DNA from: Planctomycetota bacterium
GTDB lineage: Bacteria > Planctomycetota > UBA1135 > GCA-002686595
Assembly: GCA_020638875.1 (NCBI GenBank)
Contig: JACKHS010000018.1
Coordinates: forward strand, 13,739-77,738
Length of the DNA stretch: 64,000 nt
Direction of reading: 5' to 3'
Shown piece by piece: positions 16,189 through 23,371 of this stretch. The first letter of the stretch is position 1; each line of letters opens with the position of its first letter. Under the pieces are notes generated by a model. It was not told where the DNA came from and did not search any database. It was given only the letters and a program-made list of their open reading frames with translations. The position numbers were made by a program, and so were the translations under genes.

Positions 16189-17257
16189 AGCCGACCTCGA
16201 GGCCGTTCGTCAGGTTGAAGGCGCTGCCGCACGGCGACGCGATCGGGTCGCGGTACCAGACCTGGAAGCGCTTGGTCTGACCGGCGCTCCAGCCGCCCTG
16301 CGCCGCGAGGCCGGGGCCCCAGTGCGCGGCGCCGAGCGCGTCCGGCACGCGCACGCCGAGGCGCACGATGTTGCCGCCCGCGCAGCGCAGGCCGTCGCCG
16401 AAGACCGTGCCGTTGCCGCCGTTGACCGCGTTGTCGCCGACGAACAGCAGGGCCGGGCGGTTGGGCAGCAGGCCGCCGGCCTGGAACACCTGGTCGTCGA
16501 CCGACGCGCTCGTGCTGCCGATCGCGCCGAGCGTCGCGCCGGCGCCGCTCGAGTTCGCGCAGCCCTCGCCCGCGCCGCCGGCGTTGCCGCAGGGGCAGGC
16601 CGTGCCGCTGCCGTCGCCGAAGCAGTAGCCCGTGAACGGCGAGCCGCTCGAGGTCTGCACGAGCTGGAAGCCGATCACCTCGCCGCCGCTGCCGCTCACG
16701 GCGCTGCGCGCTTCGACGACCAGCGTGCCGCCGCTGACGGTCACCGCGTGCAGCGCGTAGGTCACGCCGAGCACGTGCGGCGAGCCGAGCCACGTACCGC
16801 CGACGAGCTGCTCCGAGCCCGGCATCGACGGGATGCGCACCTCGGTCAGCACCCCGGAGCCCGCGGCGTCCCACGCGTACGTGTAGACGAGGTAGCTGCC
16901 GTCCGCGAGGCCGCTGAACGTCCACGTCGCGGGCGTCTGCAGCAGCGCGTCGAGCGCCTGACCGTCGGCGGTGAAGGCGTCGTCGTCGCCCGTGAGTCCG
17001 CTGAACGGCCAGCTGTACGACATCGTCTCGGTGGTGGTCACGCTCACGCCGGTCGGCGCGCCGGCGAGGTCCACCAGCGCCGTCGGCAGCAGCGAGGGCG
17101 GCACGGGGTTCCACACGCCGGCCTGCCCCGCACCGGCCGCGTAGCTCGCCGAGGGCGCGGGCCACAGGATCAGGTTCGGGCCGACGTCGACGTTGAAGTC
17201 CTGGGCGACGGCGGGGCTGGCGAGGAGCAGGAGGGCGAGGAGGCGCTGGGTGTTCAT
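16178..17257 (-). CDS. Secreted protein with six-Cys C-terminal module (copy B)
   Basis: A 359-residue exported protein. A signal peptide (MNTQRLLALLLLASPAVAQ) is followed by about 190 residues of beta-rich sequence with no cysteines that I cannot assign. It contains ATWTFSGLADGSYLVYTYAWD, like the carbohydrate- or matrix-binding beta-sandwiches of exoproteins. Residues 211-359 are the shared module: YCFGDGSGTACPCGN, GEGCANSSGAG, NGGNGTVFGDGLRCAGG, FQVWYRDPIASPCGS and the terminal FNLTNGLEVGF. I prefer the ATG at 17257 over the preceding GTG. Confidence 0.82.
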   Translation of the reverse strand: MNTQRLLALLLLASPAVAQDFNVDVGPNLILWPAPSASYAAGAGQAGVWNPVPPSLLPTALVDLAGAPTGVSVTTTETMSYSWPFSGLTGDDDAFTADGQALDALLQTPATWTFSGLADGSYLVYTYAWDAAGSGVLTEVRIPSMPGSEQLVGGTWLGSPHVLGVTYALHAVTVSGGTLVVEARSAVSGSGGEVIGFQLVQTSSGSPFTGYCFGDGSGTACPCGNAGGAGEGCANSSGAGATLGAIGSTSASVDDQVFQAGGLLPNRPALLFVGDNAVNGGNGTVFGDGLRCAGGNIVRLGVRVPDALGAAHWGPGLAAQGGWSAGQTKRFQVWYRDPIASPCGSAFNLTNGLEVGFTN

Positions 17258-17409
17258 CACGTTGCGGGGGGGGTGGAGGTCCGACGGGTCCGCTTCCAGC
17301 GTACTCGCGCGCGCAGGGCGCGGGTGCGAGCAGCGTGCTTAGCGAGTAAACTCTGCGCCCCCGGTCCACGCCGCGTGGGTCGTTCACCCCATTCGATCGC
17401 TCTCCGACC

Positions 17410-19485
17410 ATGTCCGACGCCGCCGCTCCCCCGAACCCGCTCCTCGCCCCCACCGGCCTGCCCCGCTTCGCCGACTTCCGCGCCGAGCACGTGGTCCCGG
17501 GCGTGCGGGCGATGCTCGCCGAGCAACGCGCGGCCCTCGCCGAGCTGGAGGCGAACGCGGCGCCCACCTGGGCGGGCGTCGTGCTCCCGCTCGAGCGCAT
17601 CCACGACCGCATCCACTTCGTCTGGGGCCTGGTCAGTCACCAGATGAACGTGCGCAACACGCCCGAGCTGCGGGCCGCGCACCAGGAGGTCCAGCCCGAG
17701 GTGATCGAGCTGAGCATGGCGCTCGAGCAGTCGCGGCCGATCCACGACGCGCTGCAGGCGTTGGCGGACGCGCCGGACTTCGCGCGCCTCGACGCCGGCC
17801 AGCGGCGCGCGGTCGAGTGCCTGCTGCGCGACGCGAAGCTGGCCGGCGTGGCGCTCGACGGCGAGCCCAAGGAGCGCTTCAACGCGCTGCAGCGCGAGCT
17901 CGCCGAGCTCTCGACGCGCTTCTCGAACAACACGCTCGACGCGACGAAGGCCTTCTGGCTCGACCTCGCGAGCGAGGACGAGGTCGCGGGCCTGCCGCCG
18001 AGCCTGCGCGCGCTCGCCGCGAGCGAGCACCCCGACGAGGGCGCCACCGCCGAGAAGGGCCCGTGGCGCATCACGCTCGCGTTCCCGAGCTTCGGCCCCT
18101 TCATGTCGCACGCCAAGCGCCGCGACCTGCGCGAGCAGGTCTACCGCGCCTACTTCACGCGTGCGAGCTCGGGCGAGCACGACAACACGCCGCTCGTGCG
18201 CGAGATCCTGCGCAAGAAGCGCGCGCTCGCGCGCCTCCTCGGCTACGGCACGTACGCCGAGCTCTCGCTCGCCAGCAAGATGGCGCGCGACGTCGGCGCG
18301 GTCGAGACGCTGCTCGAGGAGCTGCGCGTCGTCGCGCTCCCGGCCGCCGAGCGCGACCTCGCCGAGCTCGAGGCCTTCGCCCGCGCGCACGGCCAGAGCG
18401 AGCCGCTCGCGCGCTGGGACATGACCTTCTGGGCCGAGCGCATGCGCGAGCAGCGCTTCGACTACACCGACGAGGAGCTGCGGCCCTACTTCCCGCTGCC
18501 GCGCGTGCTCGAAGGCCTGTTCGACCTGACCGAGCGCCTGTTCGGCGTGCGCGTGCGCGCCGCGCAGGGCAAGGCCGCGACGTGGCACCCCGACGTGCTC
18601 TACTTCGAGGTGCTGAACGGCGACGGCACGCCGCGCGCGGCCTTCTTCCTCGACGCCTACGCGCGCAGCGCCGACAAGCGCGGCGGCGCGTGGATGGACG
18701 ACTGCCTCGGCCGCACGACCGCGCACGGCGGCGTGCGCCTGCCGGTGGCCTACCTGACCTGCAACTTCACGCCGCCGCTCGCGGGCAAGCCGGCGCAGCT
18801 CTCGTTCGACGAGGTGCTGACGCTGTTCCACGAGTTCGGCCACGGGCTGCAGCACATGCTGACGCAGGTCGACCACGGCCTCGTCGCCGGCATCGCCAAC
18901 GTCGAGTGGGACGCGGTCGAGCTGCCCAGCCAGTTCATGGAGAACTGGTGCTACCACCGCGCCACGGTCCTGGGCTTCTCGGGCCACGTGGACACCGGCG
19001 AGCCGCTGCCCGACGCGCTCTTCGAGAAGCTCGTCGCCGCGCGCACCTTCCGCGAGGGCACGGCGCTCCTGCGTCAGCTCGACTTCGGCCTGACCGACCT
19101 CGAGCTGCACCACCGCTACGACCCCGACGGGGCCGAGTCGCCGGAGGACGTGATGCTGCGCATCCGCGAGAAGACCGCGGTCGGCCCGGCCTTCGCCGAG
19201 GACCGCTACCTCAACACGTTCGGGCACATCTTCGCCGGCGGGTACGCCGCGGGGTACTACTCGTACAAGTGGGCCGAGGTGCTCTCCGCCGACGCCTTCG
19301 CGGCGTTCGAGGAGGAGGGCCTCGAGCACGAGGCCGCGCTGGCCGACGTGGGCCGGCGCTTCGCCGAGACCGTGCTGGCGCTCGGCGGCAGCGTGGCGCC
19401 GATGGAGGTCTTCAAGGCCTTCCGCGGCCGCGAGCCGAGCACCGAGGCGCTGCTGCGCCACGCCGGCCTGGCGCCCTCGGCGTGA
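17410..19485 (+). CDS. prlC: M3 family oligopeptidase (oligopeptidase A type)
   Basis: A cytoplasmic zinc oligopeptidase of 691 residues, close to oligopeptidase A (about 680). The active site is LFHEFGHGLQHML (HExxH), followed about 25 residues later by WDAVELPSQFMENW with the third ligand Glu. Conserved flanks such as GGAWMDDC, PVAYLTCNFTPP and GHIFAGGYAAGYYSYKW are present. It degrades short peptides, including signal-peptide remnants. The stop overlaps the next start as GTGA, so the MBL-fold hydrolase is probably translationally coupled. The upstream 150 nt contain a TAAACT box but a long leader. Confidence 0.93.
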   Translation: MSDAAAPPNPLLAPTGLPRFADFRAEHVVPGVRAMLAEQRAALAELEANAAPTWAGVVLPLERIHDRIHFVWGLVSHQMNVRNTPELRAAHQEVQPEVIELSMALEQSRPIHDALQALADAPDFARLDAGQRRAVECLLRDAKLAGVALDGEPKERFNALQRELAELSTRFSNNTLDATKAFWLDLASEDEVAGLPPSLRALAASEHPDEGATAEKGPWRITLAFPSFGPFMSHAKRRDLREQVYRAYFTRASSGEHDNTPLVREILRKKRALARLLGYGTYAELSLASKMARDVGAVETLLEELRVVALPAAERDLAELEAFARAHGQSEPLARWDMTFWAERMREQRFDYTDEELRPYFPLPRVLEGLFDLTERLFGVRVRAAQGKAATWHPDVLYFEVLNGDGTPRAAFFLDAYARSADKRGGAWMDDCLGRTTAHGGVRLPVAYLTCNFTPPLAGKPAQLSFDEVLTLFHEFGHGLQHMLTQVDHGLVAGIANVEWDAVELPSQFMENWCYHRATVLGFSGHVDTGEPLPDALFEKLVAARTFREGTALLRQLDFGLTDLELHHRYDPDGAESPEDVMLRIREKTAVGPAFAEDRYLNTFGHIFAGGYAAGYYSYKWAEVLSADAFAAFEEEGLEHEAALADVGRRFAETVLALGGSVAPMEVFKAFRGREPSTEALLRHAGLAPSA

Positions 19486-20225
19486 TCCTCGCGCGCTCGA
19501 CCAGCGCCGACTGGCTGTCGAACAGCTGGCTCGTCGGGGACGCACCCGGCGGCAGCGCCGTGCTGATCGACAGCGGCGCGCCGATGGAGCCGATCCTCGC
19601 GCGCCTGGCGGCCGAGCGCCTGACGCTCACGCACGTGCTGTGCACGCACCACCACCACGACCACGTGCTGCACAACGCCGACTACCGCGAGCGCTTCGGC
19701 TGCCCGGTCTGCGGCCACGGCGCCGAGCGCGAGCGCTTCGCCGAGCTCGACGTCGAGCTCGCCGACGGCGACGAGCTGCGCGTCGGCGCGCTGACCGTGC
19801 GCGCGCTGCACATCCCCGGCCACACGCAGGGCCAGCTCGCCTTCCTGGTCGACGAGGCCGCGGTCTTCACCGGCGACACGCTCTTCCGCGGCTCGGTGGG
19901 CGGCACGCGCGCGCCCGGGCACGGCACCTTCGCGGAGCTGCAGCACTCGGTGCTCGAGGTGCTCTTGCGCCTGCCGCGCGAGACCGCCGTCCACCCCGGC
20001 CACACCGACAGCACCACGATCGGCCGCGAGTGGGAGGAGAACCCCTTCGTGCGCGCCTGGACCGGCCGCCAGGCGCTGGGCGAGGCGCCCTGCACGGCCT
20101 TCGGCCGCCCGGCCACGCTGCTCGTCGAGGCGCGCGACTACGACGGCGGCACCAAGTGCCAGGTGCGCTTCGCGGACACCGGCGAGGTCGACCTCGTGCC
20201 GGGCTCGCGCGTCGTGCGCGGCTGA
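19482..20225 (+). CDS. MBL-fold hydrolase, glyoxalase II-like
   Basis: A 247-residue metallo-beta-lactamase-fold hydrolase. The binuclear zinc site is complete: THHHHDHVLHN, then HIPGHTQGQLAF, FTGDTLFRGSVGG and VHPGHTDSTTIGREWEENPF. This resembles hydroxyacylglutathione hydrolase and related thioesterases. A 60-residue C-terminal extension (ATLLVEARDYDGGTKCQVRF) is unusual. The GTG start is fixed by the GTGA overlap with the M3 peptidase stop. The actual thioester substrate is not indicated. Confidence 0.85.
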   Translation: MILARSTSADWLSNSWLVGDAPGGSAVLIDSGAPMEPILARLAAERLTLTHVLCTHHHHDHVLHNADYRERFGCPVCGHGAERERFAELDVELADGDELRVGALTVRALHIPGHTQGQLAFLVDEAAVFTGDTLFRGSVGGTRAPGHGTFAELQHSVLEVLLRLPRETAVHPGHTDSTTIGREWEENPFVRAWTGRQALGEAPCTAFGRPATLLVEARDYDGGTKCQVRFADTGEVDLVPGSRVVRG

Positions 20226-20534
20226 CCCGCGGCGCCCGGGCCGGCGGTGCCGCCTGCGCTCGACGGGCCCGGCTCGGCGAGCGAGCCCAAGAGTCGGAGC
20301 GCGGGCCAAAGAGAGAGGCGAGGTACCCCCCCCGGGTACCTCGCCTCATGTGTGAGGGGTGTTGGCCCCTGTGCTCTCTGGCGCGTGGAGCGTCCCTGAG
20401 GTCGCTCCCACCCCCTCGCAGCAGGGAGTGCCCGCGTCAGCGACAGGTTGGGCGAAGGGCGGGCCGGAAATGTTCTCCGAGATTTGGACAAATTCACGGG
20501 AACCCCACCCCGCGGCTCCGGTCCCCTTCGAGCC
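20226..20534. other. Intergenic region, 309 nt
   Basis: It holds one strong hairpin (20315-20347) and a segment of lower GC near 20471-20500 that may contain the promoter of the next gene. I see no open reading frame with coding character and no RNA gene. Confidence 0.5.
20315..20347 (+). terminator. Hairpin terminator
   Basis: Perfect 14-bp arms (20315-20328 with 20334-20347) around a C5 loop lie about 90 nt after the MBL gene. Confidence 0.6.
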
Positions 20535-20870
20535 ATGACTCCGAAAGCCACTCCCCCCGCCCCCGACGAGCTCGAGCAGCGCCTGCGCGCCACCGTGGAC
20601 GCCGTCCCGGCGGGGTGCGTCACGACCTACGGCCGCATCGCCGAGGAGGCCGGGCTGCCGGGCCGGGCGCGGCGCGTCGGGCGCCTGCTCAAGGAGCTGC
20701 CGGCCAAGAGCCCGCTGCCCTGGCACCGCGTCGTCGGCGCCTCGGGGCGCTCCAGCCTGCCGCCCGGCAGCCGCCCGTTCCGCGAGCAGCGCCGGCGCCT
20801 GAAGGCCGAGGGGGTGCCGATGGACCCGCGCGGCAAGGTCGACCTGGTGCGCTACGGCTGGCGGCCGTGA
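20535..20870 (+). CDS. Alkyltransferase-like protein (ATL) for alkylated DNA
   Basis: A 111-residue protein with the O6-methylguanine-DNA methyltransferase fold. The active-site segment reads PWHRVVGASG: the alkyl-accepting Cys of the PCHR motif is replaced by Trp. ATL proteins of this kind bind O6-alkylguanine, flip the base and flag it for nucleotide excision repair, without transferring the group. VTTYGRIAEEAGLPGRARRVGRLL is the DNA-binding helix-turn-helix with the arginine finger region. The ATG at 20535 is chosen because the sequence upstream is not conserved-looking. Confidence 0.9.
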   Translation: MTPKATPPAPDELEQRLRATVDAVPAGCVTTYGRIAEEAGLPGRARRVGRLLKELPAKSPLPWHRVVGASGRSSLPPGSRPFREQRRRLKAEGVPMDPRGKVDLVRYGWRP

Positions 20871-20895
20871 CGGGCCGTCGGTGCCGGCGCCGCGC

Positions 20896-21306
20896 TCACT
20901 CGCTGGGGAGCTCGGCCCAGTCGCTCGGCGAGAAGTCGTAGTCCGCCCCCGGCGCGAGCTTGTGCGTCTCGTCCCCGACGCGCACCTCGTCCCCGCGCCA
21001 GTGCACCTCGCCGCCGTCGAACAGGAAGGTCCACGTGCCGGTCACCTGCTCGAAGCGGTAGTCCACGCGCTCGCCGCGCGGCGCGTCGTGGAAGCGCGCG
21101 GTGACGCCCTCCACGGTCAGCACGAGGTCGCGTCCTTCGAGCACCATCGACCAGCTCCGGCCCGTCGAGATCAGCGTCGCGATGCGCCCGCGAGGGAACA
21201 GCGAGCCCACCGTCACCACGGTGGGCGCGTCGCCGTCGCGACGCGGGCCGGCGCAGGCCGTGACGAGGAGCAGCGCGGCGAGGAGCGGGGTCTTGGGCGT
21301 CTGCAT
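20896..21306 (-). CDS. Small lipoprotein of unknown function
   Basis: A 136-residue lipoprotein with signal peptide MQTPKTPLLAALLLVTACAG, where the lipobox is LVTAC and the lipidated Cys is near position 18. The mature part looks like an all-beta domain with repeated W/F-containing strands (SWSMVLEGRDLVLTVEG, TWTFLFDGGEVHWRGD). I do not recognise a family. It lies 49 nt after the DMT transporter gene on the same strand and may share its transcript. Confidence 0.65.
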   Translation of the reverse strand: MQTPKTPLLAALLLVTACAGPRRDGDAPTVVTVGSLFPRGRIATLISTGRSWSMVLEGRDLVLTVEGVTARFHDAPRGERVDYRFEQVTGTWTFLFDGGEVHWRGDEVRVGDETHKLAPGADYDFSPSDWAELPSE

Positions 21307-21355
21307 GCGCGGAGCTTGCCGACTCGGCGCGCCGCGCGCCAGCCTCGCCCGGGGC

Positions 21356-22282
21356 TCAGGCGCGCGCGCGGTGCCGCAGCACCACCAGGATGCCCGTGAC
21401 CACCAGCGCCGCGCCGAGGTAGCCCGCGCCCCCCACCGCGTCGGCCGGCGCCCAGCTCGCGCCGCTGGCGTGCAGGACCACGGTGGCGGCGAGCGTGATG
21501 AGCGGGTTCAGCGTGATGACCACGCTCACCTGGTAGGCCGGCAGGCGCTTGAGCGCCTCGCCGATCGCGCCGTAGGCGAGCAGCGTGTTCGCGCCCAGGA
21601 AGCCCATCAGCGCCCACATCCCCGCGCTCAGGCCGGCGAGCGCGCTCCAGTCGACCAGCGGCCAGAGCGTCAGCGTCGGCACGAGGTACAGCAGCAGGTT
21701 CAGGTCCTGCGGCGCGAGGCCGCGCCCCGAGAGGTGCTTCTGCAGCGCGGCGTAGCCGACCCACGCGACCGCCGCCGCCAGGATCAGCAGGTTGCCCTCG
21801 CGCAGCGCGCTCGCCGCGACGACGCCGCCGCGCGCCTGGTCCCAGGCGAAGAGCGTGAAGCCCGCCAGCGCGGCCGCGCAGCCGACGACCTGCTTGCGCG
21901 TGAGGCGCTCGCGGAAGACCACCACGCCGACGAGCGCGAGCATCAGCGGCGCCGTCTGGATCAGCACCTGCGCGTTGCTCGGCGTCGTGCGCGCGAGGCC
22001 GGCCAGGTAGCCGAGGTAGTTCGCCGTCAGGCACAGCGCCGCGACCAGCCCGAGCAGCGGCGGGCGGCGCAGGATCCCCAGGCGCGAGCCGTCGCGCCGG
22101 CCGACGAACAGCGCGAGCAGCGCGAACGCGAAGGCGAAGCGGAACCACACGATGGTCAGCACCGGCACCTCGCGCGTGGCGACCTTCATCGCGATGGCGA
22201 GGAAGCCCCACAGGAGCGCCGTGAAGCCGGCGGCCAGGAGGCCCAGGCGCCGCTCGCGGTCGGGGGTCGTGGAGCTCGTCAT
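21356..22282 (-). CDS. EamA/DMT-family transporter
   Basis: A 308-residue inner-membrane protein with ten predicted spans arranged as two EamA repeats. The first repeat contains ALLWGFLAIAMKVATREVPVLTIVWFRF and the second ALNPLITLAATVVLHAS-like sequence near the C-terminus. Family members export amino acids or metabolites. I take ATG at 22282; an in-frame ATG 57 nt upstream would add an Arg-rich tail. Substrate is unknown. It diverges from the arginine methyltransferase gene, with about 100 nt between the starts. Confidence 0.85.
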   Translation of the reverse strand: MTSSTTPDRERRLGLLAAGFTALLWGFLAIAMKVATREVPVLTIVWFRFAFAFALLALFVGRRDGSRLGILRRPPLLGLVAALCLTANYLGYLAGLARTTPSNAQVLIQTAPLMLALVGVVVFRERLTRKQVVGCAAALAGFTLFAWDQARGGVVAASALREGNLLILAAAVAWVGYAALQKHLSGRGLAPQDLNLLLYLVPTLTLWPLVDWSALAGLSAGMWALMGFLGANTLLAYGAIGEALKRLPAYQVSVVITLNPLITLAATVVLHASGASWAPADAVGGAGYLGAALVVTGILVVLRHRARA

Positions 22283-22348
22283 GGCGCGCGCCGCGGCGCG
22301 CGCGGCGCCACATCCCAACGCGCGGCGGCGCCGCGTCAAGGCCCCGGC

Positions 22349-22354
22349 TATGCT
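22349..22354 (+). promoter_or_regulatory. TATGCT -10 box of the PRMT-like gene
   Basis: The box lies 29 nt before the ATG at 22384; the leader contains GGAG 6-9 nt before the start. Confidence 0.4.
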
Positions 22355-22383
22355 CTCCGGCCCCCCAGGCCCCCGGAGCGCCC

Positions 22384-23367
22384 ATGCAGACCGACGACAG
22401 CGACTACTTCCACGGCTACGCCAGCGCCGAGGTGCACCGCATGATGCTCGCGGACCGCGCGCGCACCGACGCCTACCGCCGCGCGATCGAGGCGGTCGTG
22501 CGCCCCGGCGCGACGGTGCTCGACGTGGGCGCCGGCACGGGCATCCTGAGCCTGTTCGCCGCGCGCGCCGGCGCGCGCCGCGTGTACGCCGTCGACGAGT
22601 CCGAGATCCTCGAGACCACGCGCGAGCTCGTGCGCCGCAACGGCTACGCGGGCGTGATCGAGTGCGTCGACGGCCGCGCCGAGGAGGTCGACCTGCCCGA
22701 GCGCGTCGACGTGCTGGTCTCGGAGTGGATGGGCCTGTTCGGACTCACCGAGGCCATGTTCGAGTCGGTGGTCGCCGCCACCCACAAGCACCTCGCGCCC
22801 GCGGGCGTCGTGATCCCCGGCGCGCTGCGCCTGTGCCTCGCGCCCGTCCGCGACGACGAGCTGTACGCGCGCAAGGGCCTCGGCTTCTGGACGCCCGACC
22901 TCTACGGCTTCGACTACACGCCGATGGTGCGCCACGAGCTGCGCGACCTCGAGACCAACACCGTCGACGGGCGCCGGGCGATCCCGCTGGCCGCGCCGCG
23001 CACGATCGCGCGCTTCGACGCCTACACGACGCCGGCCGAGGCCTACTGGTTCGACGAGGAGGTCACCTTCGAGGTGCTGCGCGGCGGGCCGTGCCACGGT
23101 TTCCTCGGCTGGTTCGAGGCCGAGCTCGCCGAGGGCGTGCTGCTCTCGACCGCCGCGGACCAGCCCTACACGCACTGGCGGCAGTCCTGGTTCCCGCTCA
23201 AGGAGCGCGCGCTGCAGGCCGGCGACCTCGTCGAGCTGCGGCTGCGCGCGACGCGCGACGTCAAGGTCGACGCGCGCAAGCCGCTCTACTTCGCGCACGG
23301 CCGCGTGGTGCGCGCCGGCGCCGTCGTGGACGAGTTCCACTACGGCTACGCGAGCACCTACGCCTGA
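22384..23367 (+). CDS. Protein arginine N-methyltransferase-like protein (PRMT type I fold)
   Basis: A 327-residue SAM-dependent methyltransferase that matches eukaryotic PRMT1-type enzymes over its whole length. DYFHGYASAEVHRMML resembles the PRMT N-terminal helix, and VLDVGAGTGILSLFAARAGA is motif I. VSEWMGLFGLTEAMFES is the double-E loop, with both Glu residues at the right spacing (9 apart). QPYTHWRQSWFPL is the THW loop in the beta-barrel. LYGFDYTPM aligns with the PRMT YGFD segment. PRMTs are rare in bacteria. It stands alone, with no obvious substrate protein nearby. The family call is strong; the activity is inferred. Confidence 0.85.
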   Translation: MQTDDSDYFHGYASAEVHRMMLADRARTDAYRRAIEAVVRPGATVLDVGAGTGILSLFAARAGARRVYAVDESEILETTRELVRRNGYAGVIECVDGRAEEVDLPERVDVLVSEWMGLFGLTEAMFESVVAATHKHLAPAGVVIPGALRLCLAPVRDDELYARKGLGFWTPDLYGFDYTPMVRHELRDLETNTVDGRRAIPLAAPRTIARFDAYTTPAEAYWFDEEVTFEVLRGGPCHGFLGWFEAELAEGVLLSTAADQPYTHWRQSWFPLKERALQAGDLVELRLRATRDVKVDARKPLYFAHGRVVRAGAVVDEFHYGYASTYA

Positions 23368-23371
23368 CGCG

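Noticed and set aside
16181..16627. The C-terminal module as a PEP-CTERM or LPXTG signal
   Set aside because: There is no hydrophobic tail, no basic end and no LPXTG/PEP motif; the module is about 149 residues with six cysteines.
20226..20534. Small RNA or riboswitch in the longer intergenic gap
   Set aside because: One hairpin fits a terminator and no conserved aptamer-like pattern is visible.
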